A DNA stretch of 64,000 nt from Microbacterium hydrocarbonoxydans (GCF_000956475.1 NZ_JYJB01000010.1:1054001-1118000), one strand, 5' to 3'. Shown: positions 42,427 through 51,315, numbered from the stretch's first letter. Made by a program: numbers and translations. Notes: generated by a model from the letters alone, not told the origin.

Positions 42427-43200
42427 ATGAACGACTATCTGCACTCCCTCTTCGGCCTGGACGGCCGCACCGCGATCGTGACCGGCGGCAGCTCCGGCAT
42501 CGGCCGAGGCATCGCCACGGCTCTCGCTCGCGCGGGCGCCGCGACCGTGATCGTCGCCCGCGGGGCCGACCGAGTCGAGGAGACGGTCCGCGAACTGGTG
42601 GATGCGGGCTGCCGCGCCGCTGGCATCGTCGGCGACCTGAGCACGCGAGAGGGCATCCGCTCGATCGCCGAAGCCGCGACCGAGCCCTTCGGCGAGCCGG
42701 ACATACTGGTGAACTCGGCCGGCATCAACATCCGCCCCTCCTTCGCCGACATCACCGAGGACGACTGGGATGCGACGCTGACCGTGAACACGCTCGCCCC
42801 TTTCCTGCTCGGGCAGCGCTACGCAGTCGGCATGGCCGAGCGCCGCTACGGCCGACTCATCCACATCAGCTCGCAGCAGGCGCATCGCGCGTTCGTCGGC
42901 AGCGGCATCTACGGCGTCTCCAAAGGCGCGGTCGAATCTCTCATGCGCTCGGAGGCGGAGGCATGGGGCGGCACGGGCGTCACCAGCAACACGCTGGTTC
43001 CGGGCTTCGTGCTGACTCCGCTCAACGCCCGCCTGCAGGAGGACCCGGAACAGATCGCGGCGCTCGCCGCTCGAACCATGATCGGGCGCAACGGGGTTCC
43101 CGACGACTTCGCAGGCGCTGCGGTGTTCCTCGCGGGAGCGGGCTCGGCCTACGTCACCGGGCATTCGCTGTTCGTGGACGGCGGGATGTCGGCGCACTGA
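42427..43200 (+). CDS. Short-chain dehydrogenase/reductase
   Basis: This 257-aa classical SDR has the cofactor motif TGGSSGIGRG at about residues 19-28, NSAGIN, the catalytic serine in IHISSQQ, YGVSKG (Tyr and Lys), and LVPGFVLTPLN. It probably reduces or oxidises a sugar or other alcohol with NAD(P). The ATG is 107 bp after the glycosyltransferase stop, with AGGA upstream; a CAGAAT at 42411 may be its own -10. Longer upstream frame is not used. Confidence 0.9.
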   Translation: MNDYLHSLFGLDGRTAIVTGGSSGIGRGIATALARAGAATVIVARGADRVEETVRELVDAGCRAAGIVGDLSTREGIRSIAEAATEPFGEPDILVNSAGINIRPSFADITEDDWDATLTVNTLAPFLLGQRYAVGMAERRYGRLIHISSQQAHRAFVGSGIYGVSKGAVESLMRSEAEAWGGTGVTSNTLVPGFVLTPLNARLQEDPEQIAALAARTMIGRNGVPDDFAGAAVFLAGAGSAYVTGHSLFVDGGMSAH

Positions 43201-43203
43201 ACC

Positions 43204-45246
43204 TCAGTCGACGGCCGGATACTCCCGATCGTCGACGCGCGGTGCATCGAGCAGGGGGACGGGTGCGGTGAGCGCGGCCACCGCATCCGCTCCCGCGGAA
43301 TCCGAAGGGGCCCGGTCTGCACGGCGCCCCGCCAGCGGTGCCTCCATTCCCCCGCTCACGACCTCCTCGATCACCGCTTCGGTCTCGAGAACCCTCGATG
43401 CCGCCACCTGCTGCTCGGCGAGCTCGGCGTACAGCCCGCCGCGCGCAAGCAGCTCCGAGTGCGTTCCCGACTCGACGATCACCCCGGCGTCGAGCACATG
43501 GATCATGTCGGCTCCCATGACGGTCGAGAGTCGGTGAGCGATGGTGAGTGTGGTGCGGCCCTTCGCCGCCTCGTCCAGCGCCTCCTGCACGACCCGCTCC
43601 GACACCGTGTCGAGTGCCGACGTGGCTTCGTCCAGAAGCAGCACGGGCGGATCCTTCAGGAGCACTCGTGCGATCGCGATGCGCTGCTTCTCACCGCCGG
43701 AGAGCCGGTACCCGCGTTCGCCGACCACCGTGTCGTACCCCTGCTCGAAGCCCGCGATGATGTGATGGATGTTCGCCGCGGTGCATGCCGCGATCATCTC
43801 GGCCTCTGTGGCACCGGGCTTCGCGTACAGCAGGTTCTCGCGGATAGTGGCATGGAACAGGTAGGTCTCCTGCGACACGATCCCGATCTGGTCGATGATC
43901 GACTCCTGCGTCAGCGTGCGCACGTCGGCGCCTGCGAAGAGGACGGACCCGCCATGGGCCTCGTACAGTCTTGGGGCGAGGTACAGGATCGTCGTCTTGC
44001 CGGCCCCTGAGGGCCCCACGAAGGCGACGTGCTGCCCCGGCTCCGCGGCGAAGGAGACGCCCTGCAGAGTCGGGCGCGCGTCGGGCGCGGCATCCGGATA
44101 GCGGAACACGACGTCGCGGAACTCGATGCGTCCGAGCGGCCCCGGCGCCGCCTCGACGGGCGAGGCGTCAGGCGCGTCTGTGATCTCGGGAACCAGATCG
44201 AGGTACTCGAAGATGCGCGCGAACAGGGCCGACGAGGTCTGCAGGTCGAGCGAGACCCGCATCAGCCCCATCAGCGGCATCAGCAGGCGAGCCTGCACCG
44301 TGGTGAAGGCGACAACGGTGCCGGCCGTGATCGCCCCGGTGCCGCCGGCGATCAGGTAGCCGGACACGAGATAGATGATCGCCGGCACGGATGACATCAG
44401 CACCTGCACCACGGCGAAGAAGCCCTGGCCGCTCATGGCCCGCCGCACCTGCAGCTTCACCTGGTTGCGGTTCTCGGCCTGGTAGCGAGCGGCTTCGGTG
44501 CGCTGCCGGTTGAACGACTTCGACAGCAGGATGCCGGAGACGCTCAGCGTCTCCTGGGTGATCGAGGTGAGCTCCGACAGCGACTCCTGCGTCTCACCGG
44601 CGATGCGGGCCCTCAGCTGACCCACGCGGCGCTGCACGAGGATGAGGAACGGCATGAGCACGACGGCGATCAGCGTCAGCCGCCAGTCGATGAGGATCAT
44701 GGCCACGAGCGATGCGACGACGGTCACCGTGTTGCCGAGGATGCTGGTGACGGTGTTCGTGAGCACGCCGGACACCCCGCCGACGTCGTTCTGCAGGCGC
44801 GACTGGATCACGCCGGTCTTGGTGCGGGTGAAGAATCCGAGCTCCATCGCCTGCAGATGGTCGAACAGGCGCACCCGCAGGTCGCCCGTGACGCTGTTGC
44901 CGACGGTCGAGGTGAGCCAGGTCTGCGTGACGCCGAGGGCGGCAGAGAGCAGGAACAGCCCGATCATCGCGAGCACGAGGCGCAGCAGCAGGTCGAGCTG
45001 CGGGCCTCCTCCGGCGACCGGGAAGAGCGCGTCGTCGAATATCCGCTGCACGATCAAGGGCGGGATGACGGCGATCGCGGCGCCGATGATGACGAGCGCT
45101 GCCGTGAACCCGATCCGCCACAGGTACGGGCGGAACAGCGAGACGACGCGGGCACCCAGCCGCTCGATGCGCGGGGCGGCCGCGTTGATGCGGCGCTGCG
45201 CCGCAGCATCCACCCCGTGGAATCCGCCTCGTCCGCCCATGCTCAT
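43204..45246 (-). CDS. ABC exporter with fused membrane and ATPase domains
   Basis: This 680-aa half-transporter has six helices in an ABC_membrane domain (about 50-330) and a C-terminal ATPase with GPSGAGKT, the signature LSGGEKQRIAIARVLL, Walker B VLLLDEATSALD, and the switch histidine in TIAHRLS. It resembles lipid/multidrug exporters that work as homodimers. The last ~80 residues are a disordered tail. The start at 45246 is supported by TACGCT ending 6 nt upstream; MGGRGG at 45240 is an alternative. The gene converges with the SDR with 3 bp between stops. Confidence 0.9.
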   Translation of the reverse strand: MSMGGRGGFHGVDAAAQRRINAAAPRIERLGARVVSLFRPYLWRIGFTAALVIIGAAIAVIPPLIVQRIFDDALFPVAGGGPQLDLLLRLVLAMIGLFLLSAALGVTQTWLTSTVGNSVTGDLRVRLFDHLQAMELGFFTRTKTGVIQSRLQNDVGGVSGVLTNTVTSILGNTVTVVASLVAMILIDWRLTLIAVVLMPFLILVQRRVGQLRARIAGETQESLSELTSITQETLSVSGILLSKSFNRQRTEAARYQAENRNQVKLQVRRAMSGQGFFAVVQVLMSSVPAIIYLVSGYLIAGGTGAITAGTVVAFTTVQARLLMPLMGLMRVSLDLQTSSALFARIFEYLDLVPEITDAPDASPVEAAPGPLGRIEFRDVVFRYPDAAPDARPTLQGVSFAAEPGQHVAFVGPSGAGKTTILYLAPRLYEAHGGSVLFAGADVRTLTQESIIDQIGIVSQETYLFHATIRENLLYAKPGATEAEMIAACTAANIHHIIAGFEQGYDTVVGERGYRLSGGEKQRIAIARVLLKDPPVLLLDEATSALDTVSERVVQEALDEAAKGRTTLTIAHRLSTVMGADMIHVLDAGVIVESGTHSELLARGGLYAELAEQQVAASRVLETEAVIEEVVSGGMEAPLAGRRADRAPSDSAGADAVAALTAPVPLLDAPRVDDREYPAVD

Positions 45247-45252
45247 CCTGTC

Positions 45253-45258
45253 AGCGTA
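45253..45258 (-). promoter_or_regulatory. -10 hexamer of the ABC exporter gene (leaderless)
   Basis: TACGCT ends 6 nt before the ATG at 45246 on the minus strand. Confidence 0.5.
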
Positions 45259-45403
45259 GTCAGCGGCGCCGACACGAGGAGCGGTTCTGCCCGGAGCGGA
45301 TTCCTGAGAATTCGGAATGAAATGTCTGAGCATCCCGTTACGCTGAATGACTCTCGTGCATCCGCACGTCTTCCCCCCTTTTCCGACGCCTTCAGGAGGC
45401 CCC

Positions 45404-46882
45404 ATGTCTGCCGTCGACACCGGCTCCATCTCCACGCCCCCTGCCACAGCCCCCGGAGCCATCTCGCCCAGGGACATGCGCGTGATCTGGCTGCTGCTCG
45501 TCGCCGCCTTCGTCGCCATCCTCAACGAGACGACGATGGGCATCGCAATCCCCCATCTGAACACCGATCTGGGCATCCCGCCCGAACTCGGCCAGTGGCT
45601 GACGAGCGCGTTCATGCTCACCATGGCCGTGGTCATCCCGACGACCGGATTCATCCTGCAGCGGTTCACGACCCGTCAGGTGTTCATCGCCGCGATGATC
45701 GCGTTCTCGACAGGCACCCTGGTGTCGCTGCTCGCTCCCGGGTTCCCCATGCTGCTCGTCGGCCGCGTGATCCAGGCCAGCGGGACCGGCGTCATGATGC
45801 CGTTGCTGATGACCACCATCATGAACGTCGTGCCGCCGCAGTCGCGCGGTCGCATGATGGGCCGCGTCGGAATGGTGATCTCGCTCGCCCCGGCGATCGG
45901 CCCCACGCTCGCCGGCGCCGTGCTCGAGGTCTTCAACTGGCGCGTGCTGTTCGCCATCATCCTGCCGATCGCGATCGTGTCGCTCGCCATGGGCGCGAAG
46001 TGGATGACGAATCTCGGCGAGACCCGCGAGGTCCCGCTCGACCTGCTGTCGATCCCGCTCGCCGCACTCGGCTTCGGCGGCGTGGTCTTCGGACTCAGCC
46101 AGTTCGGCGGCGAGGGCGGCTCAGGCGAGACGACCGGCATCGTCTCACTCGTCGTCGGCGCCATCGCGCTCGGACTCTTCGTGTGGCGCCAGCTGGTGCT
46201 GCAGCGCATCGATGATGCACTTCTCGATCTGCGCGTGTTCCGCTCGCGCAACTACACGTTCGGCGTCGTCATCATGGCGATCCTCGCCCTGTCGATGTTC
46301 GGCACCCTGACGCTGCTGCCGCAGTATCTGCAGAACGTGGCCGGACTCGGCTCGTTGGAGTCGGGACTCATCCTGCTCCCCGGCTCTGTGCTGATGGGGC
46401 TGCTCGGGCCGATCATGGGCCGCATCTACGATTCGCGCGGCACCCGCACCCTGCTCATCCCTGGAACCCTCCTGGTGTCGGCCGCGCTGTTCTACTACTC
46501 GACCGTGGGCGAGCACACCGTGTGGTGGGTGCTGATCATCGTGCAGTCGGCGATGTCCGTCGGCCTGGCGATGTCGTTCACACCCCTGTTCTCGGCCTCG
46601 CTCGGCTCGCTGCAGCGGTCGCTCTACTCGCATGGCTCGGCCGTGCTCAACACGCTTCAGCAGGTCGCGGGCGCTGCGGGCGTGGCGGTGCTCACCGTCA
46701 CGTACTCCGCGATCCTGCACGCGGGTGAGGACGAGGGACTGCCGAGCGCGGTCGCAGGAGCGCCCGGTGCTCGCATGGCGTTCCTGATCGCCGCGATCAT
46801 CTCGCTCGCGGCCGTCGCGCTGAGCCCGTTCGTGGTCAAGCCGGCCGACGACGCCGGCGGGGAGTTCCCCAGCGGGCACTGA
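45404..46882 (+). CDS. MFS exporter of the DHA2 (EmrB/QacA) family
   Basis: This 492-aa membrane protein has about 14 helices. The N-terminal NETTMGIAIPHLNTDLGIPPE and WLTSAFMLTMAVVIPTTGF blocks and GRVIQASGTGVMMPLLMTTIMN are typical of DHA2 exporters. Substrates are unknown. The ATG at 45404 is preferred because AGGAGG is 5 nt upstream; the frame is open to an ATG at 45347 that lies too close to a TACGCT box (45339-45344) to be translated from it. Confidence 0.88.
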   Translation: MSAVDTGSISTPPATAPGAISPRDMRVIWLLLVAAFVAILNETTMGIAIPHLNTDLGIPPELGQWLTSAFMLTMAVVIPTTGFILQRFTTRQVFIAAMIAFSTGTLVSLLAPGFPMLLVGRVIQASGTGVMMPLLMTTIMNVVPPQSRGRMMGRVGMVISLAPAIGPTLAGAVLEVFNWRVLFAIILPIAIVSLAMGAKWMTNLGETREVPLDLLSIPLAALGFGGVVFGLSQFGGEGGSGETTGIVSLVVGAIALGLFVWRQLVLQRIDDALLDLRVFRSRNYTFGVVIMAILALSMFGTLTLLPQYLQNVAGLGSLESGLILLPGSVLMGLLGPIMGRIYDSRGTRTLLIPGTLLVSAALFYYSTVGEHTVWWVLIIVQSAMSVGLAMSFTPLFSASLGSLQRSLYSHGSAVLNTLQQVAGAAGVAVLTVTYSAILHAGEDEGLPSAVAGAPGARMAFLIAAIISLAAVALSPFVVKPADDAGGEFPSGH

Positions 46883-46911
46883 CCGGCGGTGACAGACGGC
46901 GACGTCTGCCG

Positions 46912-47070
46912 CTACTCGGCCTTCTCGACGGAGGGCGCCGGGTAGTGGCAGACGCCGCCGCTGCAGTACCCGGCGGCAGCGCTGCCACCGAGCAGGTCGA
47001 GTGTGCCGAGCAGCGGCGGCAGGCCTTCTTGCCCGCCCGCCCCTTCGGCTTCCCGCGCTGATTCAGTCAT
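46912..47070 (-). CDS. Small Cys-containing protein, 52 aa
   Basis: This 52-aa frame reads MTESAREAEGAGGQEG then LPPLLGTLDLLGGSAAAG and ends in YCSGGVCHYPAPSVEKAE. The CSGGVC pair followed by histidine could bind a metal or form a disulfide. I recall short actinobacterial proteins ending in GYCSGGVC-like sequence, but know no function. TACGAT ends 6 nt before the ATG, in the same geometry as other leaderless genes here, which supports expression. Confidence 0.6.
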   Translation of the reverse strand: MTESAREAEGAGGQEGLPPLLGTLDLLGGSAAAGYCSGGVCHYPAPSVEKAE

Positions 47071-47076
47071 CCTTCG

Positions 47077-47082
47077 ATCGTA
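47077..47082 (-). promoter_or_regulatory. -10 hexamer of the 52-aa gene (leaderless)
   Basis: TACGAT on the minus strand ends 6 nt before the ATG at 47070. Confidence 0.5.
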
Positions 47083-47202
47083 CGCCTGCCGGAACAGGGT
47101 GGCGCGAAATGCCCTTATGACAGCGTGCGCCGGAGCGTACCCTGGCGACAGGAGCCTGGGGCTGCTTCATGCGTCTCCCGGTGCGCACGCGAAGGAGCTG
47201 CC

Positions 47203-47808
47203 ATGATCATCACGCCGCCGGCGATCGACGATGCGACGGGCCACGTCGCCGAGATGTACGCGACCGATGTCGATGACGACGGCTTCGTCTTCGCCCATAC
47301 CCAGGCGATGGCGCTCAATCCTGAGGCCCACGAAGCATTCCTGACCCTGATCAAGGCCATCGTCCCCTCCATCGGCATTCGCGGGTACGAGGCGGCGACG
47401 CTCGGCGCAGCGCGCGCGATCGGGTCGGGCCATTGCCTGCTCATGCACGGCCGAAAGACCGTGCGCGCCGGAATCGTGGACGAGGATGGACTGTCCGACT
47501 TCGCGCGCGGCGACGACAGTGCATTCGGCGAAGCCGAGCAGGTGATCATCAGCTATGCGCAGCGACTGTCGACCGATCCGGCTTCGATGACGGATGCCGA
47601 CACGCAGGCCCTGAGGGATGCCGGCTACTCCGACCGGCAGATCGTCGACATCACCTTGGCGGCGGCGGCTCGCAACTACTTCAGCCGCGCGCTCCTCGCC
47701 CTCGCCGTCCCGCTCGACGAGGTGCCAGGGCTGGGCCCTTCCGTGTCAGAGGCGCTCCGCGGCGCTGCGTCCGGTCACTCTCCTGTCGGCCCGACAGCAG
47801 ATCTCTAG
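47203..47808 (+). CDS. AhpD-like carboxymuconolactone-decarboxylase-family protein
   Basis: This 201-aa all-helical protein has the family core around YEAATLGAARAIGSGHCLLMHGRKT. The redox motif CxxCxxxH is SxxCxxxH here, as the first cysteine is a serine; similar variants occur in peroxidase-related members. Without two cysteines it may not act as a disulfide reductase. GAAGGAG precedes the ATG; a longer frame upstream lacks a ribosome site. A small hairpin (CTGTCG/CGACAG) is at its 3' end. Confidence 0.8.
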   Translation: MIITPPAIDDATGHVAEMYATDVDDDGFVFAHTQAMALNPEAHEAFLTLIKAIVPSIGIRGYEAATLGAARAIGSGHCLLMHGRKTVRAGIVDEDGLSDFARGDDSAFGEAEQVIISYAQRLSTDPASMTDADTQALRDAGYSDRQIVDITLAAAARNYFSRALLALAVPLDEVPGLGPSVSEALRGAASGHSPVGPTADL

Positions 47809-47819
47809 CTCCGTTCCCA

Positions 47820-47825
47820 TACGGT
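47820..47825 (+). promoter_or_regulatory. -10 hexamer of the acyltransferase gene (leaderless)
   Basis: TACGGT ends 6 nt before the ATG at 47832. Confidence 0.5.
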
Positions 47826-47831
47826 TGACGG

Positions 47832-48416
47832 ATGCTCACACGCTTCATCGCCCGAGTCTTCTGGACGTTCAGCCGCTGGACGCTGCACACCGAACCCGCG
47901 CCGACGCGCCCGACGGTGCTGATCGGCGCCCCGCACACCTCGAACTGGGACTTCGTGCTGATGCTCGCGATCGCGTGGCGCCTCGGCATCGACGTGCACT
48001 GGCTCGGCAAGAAGAGCCTGTTCCACGGCTGGCGCGGTCCGATCATGCGTCGGCTGGGGGGTATCCCCGTGGACCGCGCAGACCCCGCGCGGGTCGTGGG
48101 CGATGTGGTCGACCAGGTGAACTCTGGATCGGTGTTCGGCCTCGTCGTCACCCCCGACGGCACGCGCGGCGGCAACGCCTACTGGAAGAGCGGGTTCTAT
48201 CGCATCGCACGGGAGACCGGGATGCCGGTGACCCTCGGATTCGTCGACCGCACCACGTTGACGTGCGGGCTCGGGCCGACCTTCGACCTCACCGGAGATG
48301 TGGTCGCCGACATGGATCGGATCCGCGCGTTCTACGCGGACAAGGCCGGCGTGCGCCCCGAACGACGCACGGAGCCGCGTCTGCGCGAAGAAGCCGAACC
48401 GCCCGCTGCCCTCTAG
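47832..48416 (+). CDS. PlsC-like 1-acylglycerol-3-phosphate acyltransferase
   Basis: This 194-aa protein has the acyltransferase H(X)4D motif as APHTSNWDFVL at about residue 34, GKKSLFHGW, the GGIPVDR block, and VTPDGTRGGNAYWKSGFYRIA (the EGTR-like block). It probably acylates lysophospholipids or a related acceptor at the membrane. The short size and strong motif conservation match small bacterial PlsC relatives. Confidence 0.85.
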   Translation: MLTRFIARVFWTFSRWTLHTEPAPTRPTVLIGAPHTSNWDFVLMLAIAWRLGIDVHWLGKKSLFHGWRGPIMRRLGGIPVDRADPARVVGDVVDQVNSGSVFGLVVTPDGTRGGNAYWKSGFYRIARETGMPVTLGFVDRTTLTCGLGPTFDLTGDVVADMDRIRAFYADKAGVRPERRTEPRLREEAEPPAAL

Positions 48417-48446
48417 ACTCCCCCGCTCCGATCCCGCAAGACTGGG

Positions 48447-48953
48447 ATGATGAGCACGGATCCAGTCACCGACGACCGCGCGGACGGGCGCGACGAGACG
48501 CCGAACGAGCGCGCCGACCGCAACTGGGACGAGCTGATGCAGGAGCTGCGCGTCATGCAGACGGGCACGCAGATCCTCACCGGGTTCCTGCTCGCGGTCG
48601 CGTTCCAGCAGCGCTTCACCGATCTCGACGCCTTGCAGCACGACCTCTACATCGTGCTCGTGGCCCTGTCCGCAGTGGCGACCGTCCTCTCGCTGGCCCC
48701 GGTGGGCATGCACCGCGCCCTGTTCGGGCGGCGCCGCAAGCCCGAGCTCGTACGTCTCGCCTCACGCATCGTGAAGATCGATCTGTTCGTGATCGGCCTG
48801 CTCACCGCTGGTGTCACCACGCTGATCGTGGACTTCACGGTCGGCCGCACAGCAGGGGCCGTGACCCTTGTGGTGACGCTGCTCGCGGTGCTCGCGCTGT
48901 GGGCCTGGCTGCCTCGCGCCGTCAGGACGCGCTCGCGCCGAGAGACCACCTGA
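48447..48953 (+). CDS. DUF6328 membrane protein
   Basis: This 168-aa protein has an acidic N-terminus with ERADRNWDELMQELRVMQTGTQILTGFLLAVAFQ, the DUF6328 signature, then four membrane helices in total. The function is unknown. Two ATGs (48447 and 48450) are in frame; the second would be 6 nt after AAGACT, a weak -10, if the gene is leaderless. Confidence 0.82.
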   Translation: MMSTDPVTDDRADGRDETPNERADRNWDELMQELRVMQTGTQILTGFLLAVAFQQRFTDLDALQHDLYIVLVALSAVATVLSLAPVGMHRALFGRRRKPELVRLASRIVKIDLFVIGLLTAGVTTLIVDFTVGRTAGAVTLVVTLLAVLALWAWLPRAVRTRSRRETT

Positions 48954-48967
48954 TACGGCGCGCGCTG

Positions 48968-49513
48968 TCAGCGACCGGCGGGCGTCCGGTTCTCGGCGCT
49001 CACCATCCAGGCGAACTGCTCGAGTCGCTCGATGATCGCGTGCAGGACGTCGGCGGAGGTCGGATCCTCTTCGTCGACCGCGTCGTGGACGTCTCGCATG
49101 GTCTTCACCGCGGCCTCAAGCCGCTCGGTGACCAGATCGATGGTCTCTTCGGTGGAGACCTCGCCTGTGGGGAACTGCGGCAGAGAGGTCGTCGAGGCGA
49201 TCGTGCTGCTGCGGCCGTCTGGCACGAGATGGAGGGCCCGCATCCGCTCGGCCACCGTGTCGCTGAAGACCCTGGCATCGTCGATGATCTCGTCCAGCTG
49301 GCGATGCGTGTCGCGGAAGTTCCTGCCCACGACGTTCCAGTGCGCCTGCTTGCCCTGAATGGCAAGCTCCAGCAGGTCGACGAGCACCGCCTGCAGCGAG
49401 GCGCCGAGCTTCGCGGATGCTGTGAAGCCCGACTCGGCGTTCTGCTGGGGTGTCCTCTTCGCCGTGCGGGTCGTCTTCGCGGAGCTCTTGGTGGTCTTCG
49501 TGTTCTCAGGCAT
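48968..49513 (-). CDS. dps: Dps-family ferritin-like protein
   Basis: This 181-aa protein has a Lys/Thr-rich N-terminal tail (~25 residues) that could bind DNA and a ferritin-like four-helix bundle. The ferroxidase residues are in GKQAHWNVVGRNFRDTHRQLDEIIDD (His, Asp, Asp/Glu). Dps protects DNA by storing iron and removing peroxide, and forms 12-mers. It lies convergent to the DUF6328 gene. CAGGAGGACAC precedes the ATG. Confidence 0.92.
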   Translation of the reverse strand: MPENTKTTKSSAKTTRTAKRTPQQNAESGFTASAKLGASLQAVLVDLLELAIQGKQAHWNVVGRNFRDTHRQLDEIIDDARVFSDTVAERMRALHLVPDGRSSTIASTTSLPQFPTGEVSTEETIDLVTERLEAAVKTMRDVHDAVDEEDPTSADVLHAIIERLEQFAWMVSAENRTPAGR

Positions 49514-49680
49514 GTGTGTGTCCTCCTGCCCGGAACGCTAGGCCCCGAGGCGCGTCGGATCCCAGGGGGTTGACACGGATGAGCGCCGGGCGCAAGGGGG
49601 TTGAGGGTCGAGTCCTGTGTCCGGAAGCATGGCCCGGACATGCCGTGACCTCGGTATGCCCCAACCCGGAAGGAGAGCGC

Positions 49681-49977
49681 ATGCTCACCCTCACCGACAA
49701 CGCCACCGCGATCGTGACGACTCTGGTCAGCCGCCAGACCGACGCGGCCGATGCGGGTCTCCGGATCCACTCGACCCCTGCCGGCCCCGAGAGCGAAGCT
49801 CGTCTGGCCGCGGGAGTCGCCGAGCACCCCGAGCCGGAGGACCAGGTCGTCGAGCTCTCGAGCACCCGCGTGTTCGTCGACGCGCCCGCGTCGGCCGCAC
49901 TCGACGACAAGATCCTCGATGCCGGCGTCGACGAGGCCGGCGCCGTCTCGTTCACAGTGCTGCCTCAGGCCGTCTGA
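49681..49977 (+). CDS. HesB/IscA-like Fe-S protein
   Basis: This 98-aa protein has the beta-rich IscA/HesB fold pattern (LTLTDNATAIVTTLVSR, GLRIHSTPAG, VVELSSTRVFVDAPASAALDDKILDAGVD). The three cysteines of canonical IscA are missing, so it may not bind a cluster. Actinobacterial proteins of this type are annotated as HesB-like. GGAAGGAG precedes the ATG. A TGTCCGG/CCGGACA inverted repeat lies at 49618-49640. Confidence 0.78.
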   Translation: MLTLTDNATAIVTTLVSRQTDAADAGLRIHSTPAGPESEARLAAGVAEHPEPEDQVVELSSTRVFVDAPASAALDDKILDAGVDEAGAVSFTVLPQAV

Positions 49978-50035
49978 GCCTCGACGTATTCAGGATGCCG
50001 CGGCCGATCGGCCGCGGCATCCGCTCGTTCCCGCC

Positions 50036-50557
50036 CTAACCGGCCATGCGCTCCCCCGCGGAAGTGAGCACCCACCAGACGCCGCCGACGCCCTGGCCGT
50101 TGACATCTCCGGCCGCCGCGTCGCCGGCGAAGTAGTACAGCGGCCAGCCGTTCAGCGTGACCTGGGTCGACCCGTCCGCCGTCGTGATCGTGCCGACCTC
50201 GCCCGTGACGCCGTCGAGCGTCGGCGTGCCGTCTGTCGTGAGCGGCGGCCAGTTCGTCAGGCACTCCCCCGTGCACGAGCTCGCGCCCGACCCCTGGGTG
50301 TCCTTGTCGAACATGTAGAGGGTCATGCCCTCGCCGTCGACGACGACCTCCCCGAGCGATGAGTCTGCGACCATCAGCTCGGCCGCGCCTGCATCATCCG
50401 CCGGCGTGCTCGCCTCCTCGGACGGACTTGCGTAGGCGCCTCCGCCGCTGTCATCCGAGCCACCACCCGCCCCGCCTGAGGGCGAGGAGCACGCGGTGAC
50501 GGTGAACGCCATGACCAGCGCGGCGAGCGCCGCGGTCTTCCTGAATCTCGAGAGCAT
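50036..50557 (-). CDS. Lipoprotein with Yx(F/W/Y)xxD repeats (COG4315)
   Basis: This 173-aa protein has a signal peptide and lipobox VTAC (C23), then a Ser/Gly/Asp linker. Two copies of the Yx(FWY)xxD motif are present as YMFDKD and YYFAGD, the mark of the secreted-repeat COG4315 family of unknown role. SCTGECLTNWPPL contains a likely disulfide pair. AGGAGG precedes the ATG. The promoter GAAC-N17-CGTGTA upstream matches those of the adjacent ECF sigma gene and of DUF2231. Confidence 0.9.
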   Translation of the reverse strand: MLSRFRKTAALAALVMAFTVTACSSPSGGAGGGSDDSGGGAYASPSEEASTPADDAGAAELMVADSSLGEVVVDGEGMTLYMFDKDTQGSGASSCTGECLTNWPPLTTDGTPTLDGVTGEVGTITTADGSTQVTLNGWPLYYFAGDAAAGDVNGQGVGGVWWVLTSAGERMAG

Positions 50558-50597
50558 GTCGAACCTCCTGTGCAGGACCGCGGGTGCGGTCACGGGG

Positions 50598-50624
50598 TAC
50601 ACGAGAGAGCGCACTCCCGGGTTC
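50598..50624 (-). promoter_or_regulatory. ECF-type promoter of the lipoprotein gene
   Basis: On the minus strand GAAC (50624-50621) and CGTGTA (50603-50598) are 17 bp apart. The -35 region TGAAC overlaps the stop codon of the anti-sigma gene. The spacing and boxes match the two promoters at 51849-51906. Confidence 0.6.
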
Positions 50625-51315
50625 ACAGGGCGTCGGCGTCGGTGCGCATGAGGACCTCGCCCGTGCGCACCGAGCGGATCTCGACGGCGGCGATTCCGGA
50701 TGCCGGCAGCTCGGTGCCCGCGCTGAGCTTCGCCGTCGTCCCGGGCCGAGCACGCCAGGTCGACAGCACGCTCTCGGTGCCGTCGTCGGAGACCACGACC
50801 ATCGCGTAGGCCCACCCGTCGGCCGGAGCATCGTCAGAGGGCCCGTAGACGCAGGTCATGTCGAGACGCGTTCCCCAGGCGACGTCTGCGAGAGTGACGC
50901 TCGCAGACAGGGGCGCATCGATGACCTGTTCGAGTGCGACCGTCCGAGACGGCGGCTGCAGGAGTGTCGATGCCACCGGCACCCCGACCGCCGTGACGGC
51001 GATGACCGCCGCGGCAGCCGCGGCGATGATCCACGTTCGCCGACGGCGCCGCTGCTGGGCCTGGGCGAACGAGAGCACGCGGGCCCGGTGCTCAGCGGGC
51101 GGCGACTCGGGCTCGGTCGCGAGCAGGAGCGACTGCGCCCGCTCCGGTGAGATGCGCGACAGCAGGCCGAGCGTTGGCGCGACCTCGCCGATCGCGGCGC
51201 GGCACTCGGGACAGCGGGCAAGATGCTCTTCATACGCGAGCCGGTCAGCGGCGCTGAGCGCGCCGAAGAGGTACGCGGCGTCCCACTCGGCGAATCGCTC
51301 ATGGTCGGCGTTCAT
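50623..51315 (-). CDS. Zinc-finger anti-sigma factor (RskA-like)
   Basis: This 230-aa protein has an N-terminal anti-sigma zinc-binding domain with HLARCPEC (HxxxCxxC) at about residues 31-38, one membrane helix near residues 95-113 (TWIIAAAAAAVIAVTAVGV), and an extracytoplasmic domain that resembles RskA (DGWAYAMVVVSDDG, LSAGTELPASGIAAVEI). It should hold the ECF sigma factor inactive until its outer domain is cleaved or sensed. The start overlaps the sigma stop (ATGA). Confidence 0.9.
   Translation of the reverse strand: MNADHERFAEWDAAYLFGALSAADRLAYEEHLARCPECRAAIGEVAPTLGLLSRISPERAQSLLLATEPESPPAEHRARVLSFAQAQQRRRRRTWIIAAAAAAVIAVTAVGVPVASTLLQPPSRTVALEQVIDAPLSASVTLADVAWGTRLDMTCVYGPSDDAPADGWAYAMVVVSDDGTESVLSTWRARPGTTAKLSAGTELPASGIAAVEIRSVRTGEVLMRTDADAL

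Noticed and set aside
49523..49550. GGAAC-N16-CGTCGG as another ECF promoter before the HesB-like gene
   Set aside because: The boxes and spacing differ from the three local copies, and the distance to the gene (about 130 nt) makes a chance match likely.
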